A stretch of DNA of 64,000 nucleotides from Vandiemenella viatica (Eukaryota > Arthropoda > Insecta > Orthoptera > Morabidae). Positions 22,629 to 35,600 of the stretch are shown in pieces. The first letter of the stretch is position 1, and the number at the start of each line of letters is the position of its first letter. Location of the stretch: contig JARYHS010006964.1 of the NCBI GenBank assembly GCA_031002005.1, positions 3,968,001 through 4,032,000 of the forward strand. The letters run 5' to 3'. Made by a program: the position numbers and the translations under genes. Under the pieces are notes generated by a model, which had not been told where the DNA came from, made no database searches, and worked only from the letters and a program-made list of their open reading frames with translations.

Positions 22629-22727
22629 ATTAATAGCTTTTCGCGTAAAGCTCTGTTGTTTATTGAAATACCTGAGCCATCTTCAGGTATTTCAATAAAC
22701 AACGCAGCAACCCGAAAAGCTATTAAT
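22629..22727. repeat. Nested hairpin (copy A)
   Basis: The outer arms are ATTAATAGCTTTTCG and CGAAAAGCTATTAAT. The inner arms at 22655-22675 and 22683-22703 pair perfectly for 21 bases around the loop GCCATCT. In copy B (51419-51512) the left inner arm has lost nine bases. It may be a miniature inverted-repeat element; no target duplication is evident. Confidence 0.8.
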
Positions 22728-24060
22728 CATGAACACAAAATGATGCGGAAGTTTTAGGAATCAATTATTCAATAATAAATAAGACAGAATGATTGACACA
22801 ATCATTATACATCAATAATATACATAATGAAAAGATGATCACTATGACAACTGATTTGAATGCCTTCTTCTATAAAATGAACACTATTGATTCAATCAAC
22901 ATTGTAGATCCTGACAAATACAATCTAACTCAGAAGAGAAAGATTCCTGACTGAATATTAACCACAAACTTAATTATATGGTTATCCCAAAAAACTGGCA
23001 AACATTATGAACATAGCTCATACAATATTTATACAAATGGAATCACATATCGCTAGTAATCATTCTGTTAAACAGTTGATATGGTAATAAATGTATATAA
23101 TATATAATACACAATTTTTGTACTTAAAATATCTCTCATCCGACAAAAGTACAAATGTATTAAAATATATGTTACATTAATAGCAGATGGACCAACACCA
23201 AATAATAACTTATGGCAATAGATAATTCTAGAAATTATCAGTGAAAATAATTAAAATTAAAAAACAGCATGATTCTATCAACAAAATAGGCATGTGAATA
23301 AAGTTTGTCTCGATAATCACAGCCATTCACACAAAGGTTAAAATAAAGGATTATACCCAAAGAAAATTAATAAAAAATGAATATTATCTTTGATCCCATC
23401 AGATACATTTGATTCGACATTTTCCCCTGTAAACCAGGAGGAAGGAACAAGTGAAACATAACACTCAAAATCTGGGGGAGGAAAGCAGTAAACATAAGAC
23501 TAAAACGATTTTACAGTTTTCACAATAAAACATCAGAACACCTACAAATTTCACAGTTAAATACAAATGTGCAGCATTAATTTTTAAGTGTGTTCAAAGT
23601 GGGAAAATAATTTTCAAGCAAACCTGCCATTCATCTGAATCTCCTCATATGCATTTCAGGTAACCAGAACATACAAAAGATTCTTCACAAATTACATATG
23701 AAAGTGGATGTACTTCAGAACCATTGAAATGATGGATATTAATATCATCAGAAGCCACCAAAAGTTTTCCAAAAAAGTCACAAAAATGACATTTATCTGG
23801 AGAAAATCATTTATGTAATTTAAAAACATCAGAGATGAGAAAGAGCAGTTTGGTTAGGATAACCAGCAGGCCACCACAAAACTTCTTGACAAAATAATTT
23901 TGATTTAATATCTGGATGTTGTGGATCATTTTTTTCCTCAATTGCTGATAATCCTAATAAATAAATTACGTCAAAGCAATTAACTTTTTTGTATTTATTG
24001 GTCTCCCGTACGCGTTTCACTTCTTTTGCAGAAGCATCTTCAGCAGGTTTTTTCTGTTAA
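22728..24060. other. Duplicated non-coding stretch (copy A)
   Basis: AT-rich. Near 23990-24060 it contains TTGCAGAAGCATCTTCAGCA, the leader of the foldback arm. No gene is supported. Confidence 0.4.
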
Positions 24061-24102
24061 TTATGTACAAAAGTTGTAAGCAGGTTATGTTGTGTTTGGT
24101 AC

Positions 24103-24653
24103 AGAGGAATGAATTACTATCTAACTTATAAAATACTTAAAATTTGTGGTCTATTGTATTTCTTTTAGCTCCATTCTCAGCATCAGTGCTTTTGCATTTT
24201 TGGTGGGAAGTGTCTTCATTTTTCAGATTCACAACCCTACACTTTATTGCACTGCACTATGTGTTTTTACTTGCGAATGGCCATTCTGTTTTGTTTAGTA
24301 AGCATCGAGTTTTGTGTAGTTATGCGTTGCTATTTTGTTTGGCGTTTTTTTTTTCAAATATAAATGATTTCAGTAGTTTTGGTTTTGTATGCCCTTATTT
24401 ACTGTTGTTTTTCTATGTTGATGCTTCTATTTTATTTTTGCTTCAGTGTTTTGTATAGTGTTGGGTGTGTGAGGTTTGTGTATTCATTTATTATTCGTTT
24501 TCCTTCTTTTAGTGCTTTTTGATGTGGTAGTTTTCTTGGAATGTTAGTATTTGTGGTTTGTTGTTGTTTATGGTGAGTATTTGCATGTCTGAGTAAATAT
24601 TTGTTGGGTGGTGGTTGTGTTCTTGAGAACACTTACAACATTCCAAGAAAACT
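24103..24653 (+). repeat. Truncated foldback element (copy A)
   Basis: It equals the left arm and loop of the palindrome at 52867-53875 in copy B. Here only about 17 bases of the right arm remain (AACATTCCAAGAAAACT, 24637-24653) before the zinc-finger remnant begins. A deletion starting in the right arm explains this. Confidence 0.85.
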
Positions 24654-24668
24654 ATGAGCAGATATCAG

Positions 24669-24975
24669 CCCTGTGGATTATGAAAACGATTTTCCACAGA
24701 CCTTACAAGAAAATTGGCGTTCACCCAAATGAATCTGCTGATGACTTTTAAGATTACCAGACTGTATAAACGATTGTCCACATATTTCACAAGAAAATGG
24801 GCATTCAACCAAATGAATCCGCTGATGATTTTTAAGACTCATAGACTGTGTAAATGATTTTCCACAAACAACATAAGAGAATGGGCGTTCACCCAAATGA
24901 GTTTGTTGATGCCTTTTATGTTCCCCAGAATAAGTAAATGATTTTCCACAAACATCACAGAAAAAGATGTGTCAT
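24669..24975 (-). pseudogene. C2H2 zinc-finger array remnant (copy A)
   Basis: The minus strand reads CDVCGKSFTYSGEHKRHQQT, then linker HLGERPFSY, CGKSFTQSMSLKNHQRIH, CEICGQSFIQSGNLKSHQQI, CKVCGKSFS and a stop. This is the H-x-GERPF-C linker style of poly-zinc-finger DNA-binding proteins. The second finger has its first Cys replaced by Tyr (SYVVCGK). A stop codon lies just upstream of the first finger. The DNA ends at the deletion junction with the foldback. Its relative in copy B is at 54760-55205 but keeps a different set of fingers. Confidence 0.8.
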
Positions 24976-26179
24976 TCAAATGAATTCACTGATTACATTT
25001 AAGATATCATTTCTGCTTACTATGGGACCACATACATGTTGTCTCACACAATTCAAATACAGATGATAGTTCATCTGACTTGCTCCTCAAATAATTTTGT
25101 TTGTCTTCAAAGCTGCTACTGTAGCTATATGTAGTGACTAATTCTGCTTGTAATTTGTTGGTTTGAAACTCATCAGTTGTAATTTGCTGTTTGTAATTGG
25201 TTTTCCTGCAGTCACAATAACTCCTACGGACAAGAAAACTTTCATATTATATAGTGACAAGTTATTATTTTGGAGAAGTATGTTAATTCTCAAATCTTAG
25301 GTATGGCTTAGTTTTTCAAGTAGTAATTTAAATTATTATAAACATATATTATTGTTACATGTAGTAATGTAATTGTATCTAGTAGTATGGCATATTTATA
25401 AATAACATGCACTGCTACACAAATTAAATAGTTTAACATCTATAAAATGAAGGAAAATGTGTTTTCTTTAGTAAAAACTGAAGAATGGTTACAGAATAAA
25501 ATTTATGGTAAACACTTTGAAAATATTCTGCAAAAGATAATAATAATAGTAATATCAACTTCTGAAACAAAAATTTAAAAACATAAGACTCTAATAAACT
25601 GAAATACTGAATATTTATACAACATGAGAAATACAAATTACCTTAGTATTAGGAACAAATTATTATTATTATTTGCTCAGTTTAAAATCTGATATTACTA
25701 AGTTAAGAATTTAACAAATAGCAGCTATCAACAGGGTATAATGTCTGGTTAAATAGAGAGTTTTTATGTATTATTAAATGTACATTAAGTTGCAATAACG
25801 AAATTTAACTTAATTTTTCACAAGAACTACATTCACAAGGTAAATGTACTTTTTTTATTTAAAACAAATGGTTTAATGTTCTAGTGAATAGGGAAAATTA
25901 GTAACTATATTTTCATTGAAAGTCACTTCAAATTAAATATTTGATACAAGTAATTACAGCATAAAGGACAAATAATCAAAATTAATTAAAAAATAAAATA
26001 CTAGGCTTCCTTATGGAGATCTTATTTCAGAAATGACTTGAACACCAAATAAGGGTTTTCGCATACTTTACTGAATATCCACAAGCCTTTTTCAATCTTA
26101 AACAATGTATCCATCTGAGCTGAAATGTATTGCTCTTGACAGTAAAGATTTTAACTTTATATAAAAAAAGCTGTACTGG
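24976..26179. other. Duplicated non-coding stretch (copy A)
   Basis: Nothing is recognised. The part at about 24980-25360 has no equivalent in copy B, which joins its zinc-finger remnant directly to GTAGTAATGTAATTGTATCT at about 55209. Confidence 0.4.
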
Positions 26180-26700
26180 AATTAATTAGTATACATCAAG
26201 GTGGAGACCACTTGAATAAATCAAAATATTTACAGGTATTACTGAGATGTATTCTATCTCCTATACTCTTCAACTTGTACCCTGAGGCCATTTTCAGAAT
26301 ACCTAGCAAGAAGTTGATGAATGAAACAAGATAAACAGTAAACAGCTAAATATCCACTATACAGTTGACACTCAGATCTTCGTGTATGACTCAGAAGATC
26401 TTCAGTATCTTCCAGATATTTAAGAAATAAGAACTCAGAATCAATTATGAAAGAAAAACGTAGTAATCAACCTAGATAAAAATAGAATCAATGTGACCAC
26501 ATCCAAATATCTAGAGTGCTGGTGAAACCAAAATATTGATGCTTCAGAGAAAGGGACAATCAACTATGTAAGGCAATATTCTAAAGAGCATTAACTCTTT
26601 GTGTAGAGTCCTGATATAGAACTGGCGCTAGCTAGAGAATTCTGAAATATTATGTGCAGTAAAAGCCTTGACACTTAAATTTCAATCATTAATGGGATAG
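26180..26700 (+). mobile_element. Decayed LINE reverse-transcriptase remnant (copy A)
   Basis: The plus strand gives RCILSPILFNLYPEAIFRIP, matching the LSP.LFNLY motif 4 of LINE reverse transcriptases, followed by degenerate equivalents of the ADD-containing region and YLECW. Frames are broken throughout. Counterpart in B: 56045-56570. Confidence 0.6.
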
Positions 26701-28171
26701 AGGTTATCTAAGTGTAGCTTTACTGCTGAATATTAATTATCCTGATGGACAGACCATGTAACAAGTAAACAGGCATGAACATCACAAAACACAGGATAGC
26801 AACTAATTATCATCTCATTTTTCGAAATGGTAAGTAATGACTTATCACTGAAGACAAATAACAAGAGAAAGCAGACGACGGAGGAGAATCTGCTAGTCAG
26901 AGAGCCTCTGTCAGTGGTGCAACAGCTATGACACAACCTACTTAGTAAGAGCAACAGCTAACATGGAGAACTGTGCTCTAAGGAGAAAATGCTTTCACTT
27001 ATTGCAAAATAAATTCATATAAGAAAGTGCCAACACCAATACCAAATTTTGGCACTAATTAGACATTTCAATCACAAATGCATTCGATAGTAAACTGAAA
27101 AGTATTTGACATAGCAGTGAAGGATTTTTTTGGTTTGTTTTTGTAAATGGGTTTTATATATCTATATACCCTTTATTTCAATATTTTATCACCAACAATT
27201 TTACAATGAATGGATTCCATGTGACAATGGTTGGTCAGAAAAAATATCCATAATCTATATATCACTTTATAAGAAAGATATACTTCATACAAAATTTCTT
27301 TGGCCTTTTGAATAGGTGACCAAAAAAACAAATTATGGAGATAGGATAGGTGTTCCCAAAATTCATAATTCACATCTTTTAGATTTATAATTGCAAAGAA
27401 TCAGTCAGAGGTGTATAGCATTGGAAAAACATGAATTTTTCATTTATATTAAACAATTAATTTACAACATTTTTATGTAGTTGGAACATACCATTTGCCA
27501 GTTATAATTTTTGCCTTTTGAAGACTGTGAATACTCCATAATTTTATTTCATACAAATAAATGTTGTAAACTACATACAGATAGATGCAATTGATTTAAC
27601 ATTTTTTTAATAAATTTTTTATTTTTGTAGCAGATCTACCAGCTTCCAACCCTTATACCCATTAGTGCTACATTTCTCACATGTAGTGATGGACTGTCGT
27701 CTCTACCGTTGGAGTAAAAACTAATGGGAACCTCATTAAAATGGTACAAAAGTTAATGAAATCCTGGTACTCAATTTGAATTTGTTCGGCATTTAGTAAC
27801 TTCAGCATCCATTTTTGCATCAAGCTATCTTGTATTTAATTCTTGGCATAAAATGTAGTGTTCTCCTACCTGATATGCCTAAGTGAAAGCCGAACATATA
27901 CTAAAAGGGAACTACTTTGCAATATAGCAATAACCAAAAATACCTCTGCTTGGCTCTTTAAAGAGGTTTCACAACCAAAAACCACTGCCTCAGTAATAAG
28001 ATAAAATTAACTGCACGTGATACCTTCTTAAGCCAACTGACAGGAACAATCTAGGGTGCTAGCCTCAGTGACCTCAGCACTTCTGCTCTAGCACTGTACT
28101 ACAGAGTGGGCCTGTCCTGAGTGGCATTAACCAAGTCACACTAAGACAGTTGATTCTGTGCTCCACAGAAC
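26701..28171. other. Duplicated non-coding stretch (copy A)
   Basis: AT-rich, no supported gene. A frame at 27130-27315 also exists in copy B, but nothing beyond that supports it. Confidence 0.4.
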
Positions 28172-28344
28172 ATGCAAACCATGCAGGAAGGAATAATATG
28201 GAGACGACGCAAGAGACCTTTACCACGCATGGAGTGAAGCAGGCCGGCGGAGGAGTGGGGGGGCATGGCCGGAGTGGTGGGGACTTGACCGCTTCCCAAC
28301 AAACACGGGGAATATGTACAAACACCTCAATGGGACTCTAGGAT

Positions 28345-28790
28345 AAACGTGACGCCGCAATCTGGTGATGGATTATTATGTAACTCGATGAGACAAATAA
28401 AAAAATGAAGAATAAAAGTTTTTGATATCCTGCTTAGTTTTCGAGATATTCTGTCTCAAATGTGAAATGGTTTTGGTTGAAATTCAGAAGAAAAAATTAT
28501 TCAAAGTCAAATTTTATGATGAATTTTTATTTAAAAAGACGAGACAAATAAAAAATAAAGAGTAAAATTTTTCGATATTTCACCTAGTTCTCGAGATATA
28601 CTGTCTCAAAAGTGAGGTGTATTGAGTTGAAATGCAGAAGAAAAATTTCGCAAAAGTCAAATTTAATGATTGTATATAACACGACGAAAAAACTCGATAA
28701 TAAGGAATAAATGTTTTCGATATCTTGCTTAGTTTGGGGGATATACAACATCCAAATTGAGGGGTTTAGGTTTGGATGCAGGCTGTACCA
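28345..28790 (-). repeat. Subterminal repeat array of P-like element (copy A)
   Basis: Three units carry GAGACAAATAAAAAA, CTTAGTTTTCGAGATAT, CTGTCTCAAA and GTTGAAAT.CAGAAG, with cores near 28430, 28575 and 28720. They are the reverse complement of the array at 7450-7965. Near 29086 the element also has a long G-run. Confidence 0.8.
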
Positions 28791-29682
28791 AAAATTAATT
28801 CTGTCAAAGCCACAATGATTACATGGTTGACATGCAGAATTGATATTTCAGTTTTATTACTACCACTTGTGGTTAGTCTGAAATGTGTCCTAGACCAGAA
28901 AAAACGTAAGAGGACCCACTCTAGGGATGAGCAACCCAGACATTTTGTAGGCTGGTACCAGAAATAAAATGTTTATTCAGTCACCTTAATGAACATTCTC
29001 TTGATCAAGATGTGTTGTCTAATTTCACAGCCCTACTTATTAGGACAATTGTAAAAAAATTATCTCTCAGTTAGATTTAGATACGGGGGGGGGGGGGGGG
29101 AGAATGTTGTACAAAAAAAAAGAGACTAAATTAGAAACACATTCCCCAAATTGATTTTGTTCAAAGGCCAATAACTTCTTTATTTATGAAGCCCATTTTT
29201 ATTTCTGCATGAACCTGTTTCGACATAAATAGATGAGAAAGATTTCAAAATCGGTAAAAATAGGTATAGACGTATTTACAAACAGAAACAAGTCTTATAT
29301 GAAGCTTTAAAAATAACCTAAGTCAATGGCCTGAAATAGCTATTTAAAAAATTAATAAAACTCACAGCTTCTCACATAACAGTTAATTTCATCATCCATT
29401 GTCAGTATAGTCAGCAACGTGACGAAAGAAATCGTAATAGTAAATTCACTGAATCGCGAAGTAAAACACGCCCCTTTAAATCTCATTTTAAACACTCGTT
29501 AAAAAATAAAGCTAGTCTATTATGTGCAAAATAGCAAGTTTGCTGATTTTCTACACTACACCAAGAAAAATTTGAGAACAAAGTCATCCCATTGAGAGCT
29601 ATGACTAAATATTTATAGACGTGCTGCAAAGTTTTTGGTGTCTACCGCTCACTTCAACAACGATAATTACAATTCAACTTAC

Positions 29683-29753
29683 TTATGAAATGATATTCCA
29701 GGTTCTTTCCTGTCTGGCCTATTTGTGCAACCGTACGCAACACAAGCTGGCAT
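29683..29753 (-). CDS. Retained THAP first exon in short P-like element (copy A)
   Basis: The 71-nt open exon begins MPACVAYGCTNR and ends ..GISFH before a GTAAGT donor, the same length and phase as the exons at 6135-6205 and 6551-6621. It encodes the proximal half of a THAP zinc finger. The distal half and the catalytic exons are absent. The ATG is 179 bases inside the right terminus. Confidence 0.55.
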
Positions 29754-29940
29754 TTTTAAACACTTATACACAATACTAAATGAAATAATCACTGCATCTA
29801 CCACAATGTGAACACCTTAATTGTTGGGAAGCGCCATATGGTCGTTGCCGGTGCTGCCACCATGCGGGAGAGTTTAGTGCTTGCTTCACCGATTTAACGT
29901 CACTTCTCCTCCATATAATTCCTTCCTCCATGATGCAAAC

Positions 29941-30289
29941 ACATCAGAGAGTCACCTGTGGAAATGGTGGGAATATTGTCTAGCACTGCCTCTGGAGACA
30001 TAAGATAGGGAAGTAGTTACTAACTATGAGAGGCTCGCAGTAGAATCAAAGTGGGTGCAATGAGAATGAATGAATAAAGCTAATGTCAACTGGGTAGGAA
30101 ATTAAAAAAACACACAAATGAACAGAGATTTGCAAATACCTCAGTTAGGGAAGGAGCATTGAAAGAACTGGTAGAGCAGTACACATGGGGACCAAATGTT
30201 TTGGTTATTTTCCTAATAAAGTCTTATGAAGAACATTGTGGGGTCTCAAATAACAAGGAATAAGTAATCAGTTTTGTTGTATATTAAAG
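29941..30289. other. Duplicated non-coding stretch (copy A)
   Basis: Continues the segment interrupted by the P-like insertion; nothing recognised. Confidence 0.4.
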
Positions 30290-31640
30290 GATACAGAACC
30301 AACAGTAGCCAAAATTGAATGGGAAAAATAGGCATAGTTATAAAAAGGCACAAATTTCAGAATTGAAGAGATATTTCAGCGGAAGGTTCAGCACAAGTAC
30401 AGAGAGACCAAGAAGTGAAGAGTTCAAGGAGATAGTAAATTGGTGAAGAAATATTTATTCCAAAATAAAAAATTAAAGAGAAGTACAGAACCTACAAACT
30501 GCAATAAAAGGTGAGGAGGTTAAAGAGGTTAATGAACAAATCACAACAGAGTTAACATACAGGAAGGCAGTAGGGTATTCCTGAAGCAATTAACAATGGC
30601 AAACAGGGAAGCTAAAGATGAGTTTATGAAGAATATTATTGGTGATGGGGAACCACTAAATGATGTATTTCTATGGCTGTGTTAGAGAACTGAAGTGAAT
30701 GCAAGGTGTTTGGACAATTGTAGATGAGGATGGAGAAGAAGTCACTGAGGAATTTGAAAATGGCAGTGATGGTGAGTGATTATTTTACTTAGACCATTAG
30801 AGACCATCACCTTGAGATGGAGGGGGTAAATCAGAGGAGCAAATCCACTACAAGTAGAAATGAGCAAACTACCAAATATGAAAGAATTCTTTGTAAATTA
30901 TGAAGAAAGCTAAAACAGTAGGAAGGGACTTGTATAATTAATACTACTACAGATGTATTCAGCATTATTTACATCGAGTCTGCAGTCTTGCTGCTTACCA
31001 GAGGACTGGGAAATAATGACAGTAGTAGTACATAAAGGTGGGGTGACATATAGCGTCGAAAATTACAAGGTGTTTAGTTTCGTATCAGAGAGTAATATGT
31101 AACTACACTAGAAATGTTTGTGAGAAAATAAACTGTTTTGTGAATTATCAACAAGGTTTAAGGTAAGGATATTCACATAAATTTCGGTTGGCAGCCCGTA
31201 CGCAAGATATTTAAGATGAACTGGACCAGGATGGCCAAGTTGATAGTGTAACACTAGATCTTTTGAAGGCATGTGACAGAGTGAGCAATAAAATAGACTT
31301 AAATACGCTACAAACTATTGGAGGGGATAAAATGTGACTCTCTGAAGTTGAGGAATCGTTGAAAGGAAGAAAGAAACTCATCAGAGTAGAAAATGCAGTA
31401 TTAAAATTATAAACTCAATAATAATAAACCTGACAGGGCAGGACACATAGCGTATTTGGTAGGGAAAGGTTACAAAATCTTTAAATTACTAGACACCAGA
31501 GTAGTGCAGGAATTTTCGTTATAAAACTTTTGTCGGACTATTGCATAAATATAGTGGTGTAGTTTGGGACGTTAAGCAATTTCAATATGACCAGCAAAAT
31601 GATGTGAATTTTTAAATGGTAGTCAATGCTTGTTTAGTGC
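30290..31640 (+). mobile_element. Very old LINE remnant with RT traces (copy A)
   Basis: Traces in order are RKAVG (about 30560), LPEDWEIMTVVVHKGG (about 30995-31045), ENYKVFSFVSESN (the NYRP.S motif, about 31060), the LDLLKACDRVSN equivalent (about 31255) and, at the end, GRTH..VGKGYKIFKLLD and a TFVGLLHKYSGVVWDVKQ equivalent (31435-31600). The order is right for a LINE ORF2, but every frame is broken. Counterpart in B: 58360-59740. Confidence 0.7.
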
Positions 31641-32359
31641 ATTTAAGCAGATTACATACTCAGGCTTTAAAAAGTAACTCTTCCAGCTCTTGAATTATAT
31701 AGCAAACAAAAACCAACAAAATTTCTTAACCAGAAGTAAACGGTACTACACCTTACATGAAGGCGCTGCAGATGACGAAAAAATAAGCTAACTACCTTCA
31801 AAGCTGTGTACTGAATAGGACTTCCTTTTAAAGGGTTTGGTATTTGACACTCATATCAACTATAAAAACAAATTGGAGCACAATACTGATGGGACCCTTG
31901 TTAAAAAGGTCTACACATTACTAAGAAATTCATTTTCAAATTTGTACTTGTTCAGCATTTAACAAATCTTGCATCCGTTTTTATGCCAAGCTTTTAAAGA
32001 TTTAATTTATTTTTATATAAAATGTATTGAATCCTTCTTTCTGTTGTGCCTATCACCTCATCTATTTGAAACAGTTTAAATTACCAGTAATCTAATATCA
32101 TGTTGTTACCCATTCCCAATGTATGGGACTATTTTTAATTTAATTGCCCATTTCTACAGAGTTGAATATCAAGTAACAGATTCCTAATACACTTTCTATA
32201 AGTTCAGATGAAGTCCCATTAACAGTGAAGCAACCTGAACAAAGAGTTTTATGAAATAGAGCCATTTGTAGCCATTTCAATAATATTACTTAAGAGATCC
32301 TGTGGAAACTGGACATTCGTTATTTAGAAACATGAATGAACATCACAAAAAAAAAAATA

Positions 32360-32600
32360 ACTATCCAGCAACAGGCAATTCTTCCAGAATATCAGAACTG
32401 GTCCATGTAAATTAAGAATGACCCTCTTCAAGCAGTGTACCTCCTACAGCATTTATCTAATCTCACTAACAATCTACATTCAGACAACCACTGTTATTCA
32501 TTCATTTATGCTGATGGTCTTGCTACAGAAGCTCAATATAAAATATTTGTAATAGCAAACAATGCATACGAGACAGATTGTGGGGATAAGACTAATATTT
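32360..32600 (+). mobile_element. Possible LINE fragment with YAD-like motif (copy A)
   Basis: The plus strand reads FIYADGLATEAQYKIF near 32510, reminiscent of the YADDLA region of some LINE reverse transcriptases, in a short degenerate context. One acidic residue of the motif is not present. Counterpart in B: 60500-60740. Confidence 0.35.
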
Positions 32601-35600
32601 GAGAATTTTCTAATCAAACAGTTTACATCAAAGGAAAGTATTTGAGTGGATAGCTACCACATAGACCTCTGGCCTTCTTAACTAAACAGTATATAAGTCA
32701 TAAATCTACCAGAGAAGACGCGAGGTTTCAACATGATGCATGTTTGTGAGAGGATAAATGAAACAGACTGCAAGCATAGAGAGGTCAATCATTTGGACGT
32801 GTGCAGCAATGGTTAGGCATTGATAACTGAGTAGAAAGTACACAGTTACGAACAGTAGTGAGAGAAGCAAGTAATGATGCTGTTTTAGAACACAGCCTAT
32901 CAGCAACCAGTTGGAAAGTGCAAGTTAGATATAAAAAAACCACAAGAGACTTCTTGTTCTCCCCACGGTGAAAATTCATTGTAATATTATTCAAGTGCAC
33001 GACTGAATATTTAATTTATTTGCAATGGAGCACACACTTCGGAGTATTAAGCAACATATCTTCTAGATAGAATTAACACAGTTATCAAAAGAATATGGAC
33101 CCTGAGTTAATTTTTAACAAAGAAAGTTCTTGGTCATCAGCACGGCTATCACCTAGAATGGAAATTTGCGTGAAAGAGAGAACAGATTCAAACATTCAGA
33201 CGTTTCAATTATCTTGATTGTCTAGGCGAAGCTTGGTCGATTTAACAAATTACTGTCTGGGCTGAGGATTTCATCAGAGGACTTATGGGTCTGTTGCCAA
33301 TAAAACCCATATATATCAGCAGAAAGCGCATGCACTGCTCTCCTCTGATGACGTCACGAAAGTTACCGAGCCCCGACATAGGCAGTCGGCAGTTGTGTGT
33401 TTTTCTAATTATTTATGACTAAATACAGTGAAGTGGTAAGCGTTCATGTTCTTGGGTCTGATTCCTGTTTCTAACACTTCTCTTGCTAGGCTGGGCAACC
33501 ATCTGCTTTCTTTGTCAAGGCTCATCAAATAAAATCTACCGTCCACTGTTGACTGATTTATTGACCTACTGCATTAATTCATTAAAATCTAGTGTTTCTG
33601 GCATTGTGCTGAGGTTTCCAACAGAGGTCTGGTGCGTTGTAGTTCACCATGCAAATCCGAATGGACCTCTTCGTAAAAAGATACAATAATAAAAGCCTGC
33701 GCCACTGAGAAAACACATACAAAACACTTGCAGCTGCTGTGTATATGTGATAGCAGCAACAGAAAGCAAAGCACGAGAAGTGAAATATTTTCCTCTATAA
33801 ACGCCTTGTCCTCGTCAATATCACACGCGGTTTCCACGGTGGTGTTGAACCGTTAATGGGAACATCTGGAAGGAAGAAGCAGGGTATTTTCCTGATGCCT
33901 TCCCCTGTCTGACAACTTTTGTAATTATTGTTGTGAGAATAAATGATTGTATTAGTGTAGAGTGTTCAGTGGAGAGAGTTGTATAGAGGATGAGAGATGA
34001 AAGTAGAGTGTAGGTGAATTGCTGGGCCAGCCCATTCAGGGTCACCAGGTATATCATCCACATCCACAGGACAAATCACAATCAACAGCATCACATGCCC
34101 CCACACTCTATACGCACTGCAGAAAGGTTTGAGATTTAACCCACGACTGTGATGATTATGAATTGTGTACCAATACCTCTCCCACCCTGTTGGCCTGATG
34201 ATGAAAATTTCTTCTGCCACCAAGACTTGAAACAGCTAATTGGGTGTCAGCACCACAGCCAAGAAAGCCAGCAGGATGGGCTAGCTGGAATATTAGGTTG
34301 TAGTAAATTGGTGCATATCTGCCCAAAGAACCAACCTAATACTAACAGTGACTGTAAAAGTCTATGCATTCATTTGATAAATCTCTACGGAAAGAACATC
34401 TGTAAGCCAAAGAGAGGGTTGGGATCACTTCGACAGAAGAGGAAATAGAGGCTTAGCCATTTTTGCATTTCTCTGTAGAATCCGTGATAAAGACGTATTA
34501 GTGAAATATATATGTATATAAATATGATGGCTTTCTGGACCGCTGAAGATAACAGAAACAAAACACAATTACTGGTATCACAATGCAGACCCCCAGCATC
34601 GTCTGACAGAGAAGAGAAGAATTATAGAAACTTCAACTTGCACTGACTTAGAACAACAAGCTAGTCACTAGCCGTCCTGCTGTATATATGGGAAGAGTTC
34701 ACAATAAATTATCCATTGTGGGAAGGAGCATTTGCAAAGAGTAAGCCAATTACACCAATGTTAGCATACTTCTGGATTATGTGATGAAGGCATACTGCAC
34801 AGATAATTATATCTCGCATGTTTCTTCATGACAAATACTATAACAAATATGGGTCAAGTGTTTTATAATGCAAAACTATTTTTAACAACTTAACTTGAAG
34901 TTACTCATAAATAATCTAAAAAAAATGTATCTGCAACTGTTCTCTTTGTTGGTTTCACCTATCTCATTCTGCACGCCCACTAGCTATTAGAATATATAAC
35001 ACAGCTCCCATATGATTGCACCATTCACAGGCAAGGACACTAATATCCCTGGATCGCTGACAATACTTTAATAAAACAATTGAAGCTCATTTTTAAAAAC
35101 TTGAAACTGTTCCATAACGGAACCACTGGTCTTAGCAATTAAGTTGTTATAATACAAATTTGAAAAGACAACCATTTTGTAAAAACCACAATACCTTTTA
35201 TTCATGTATTAAATATCAATCCTGATTTGGGCAAACAGCATTAGTTAATTGATAGTATCTTTAAGTCAATATACTAACATTACCTAGTTACAGAGCTAAT
35301 GTCACATATTTACTTCCATCTCACAAACGATAATGCTAATCTAGGTATCACGACACTCTATTTGATTGAGTGAATTTATTTTTTAGTAGAAATTTCTTCA
35401 GTTGGATAATATTAGTTGCCATGGCTAATTTGCCAGTACTGCCAAATAAAGCTGTACTGAAAATAAACACCAAAGTTTATAATATTTTCCAAATCTGTCT
35501 AAATACAGAACAGTTCATCACAGTACAGTACACCAGCGACCCTCCATGACATAATGAGTGGTTTTATTACAGTATTGTTAAGCATACATATTGATGATAT

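Larger units (their letters stand above)
28180..29932 (-). mobile_element. Complete non-autonomous P-like (THAP) transposon, 1753 bp
   Basis: The left terminus CATGCAGGAAGGAATAATAT at 28180 is inverted at the right end (29909-29932) with a few differences. The 8-bp target duplication ATGCAAAC is at 28172-28179 and 29933-29940. Copy B shows the undisturbed site with a single ATGCAAAC at 58027-58034. The element is in the opposite orientation to the one at 6383: THAP exon 1 at 29753-29683, then intron-like sequence shared with the pseudogene (about 29215-29350), then subterminal repeats at 28345-28790. No transposase exons remain. Confidence 0.95.

Noticed and set aside
24144..24458. Hydrophobic open frame in the foldback arm (also 52906-53139 and 53504-53836)
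   Set aside because: The frame recurs because the arm recurs. It is T-rich, so hydrophobic by composition, and is broken differently in each copy.
34149..34448. 99-codon frame present in both segmental copies (also 62281-62580)
   Set aside because: The seven amino-acid differences come with almost no silent changes, and an overlapping frame on the other strand is equally conserved. Its presence in both copies follows from the duplication alone.
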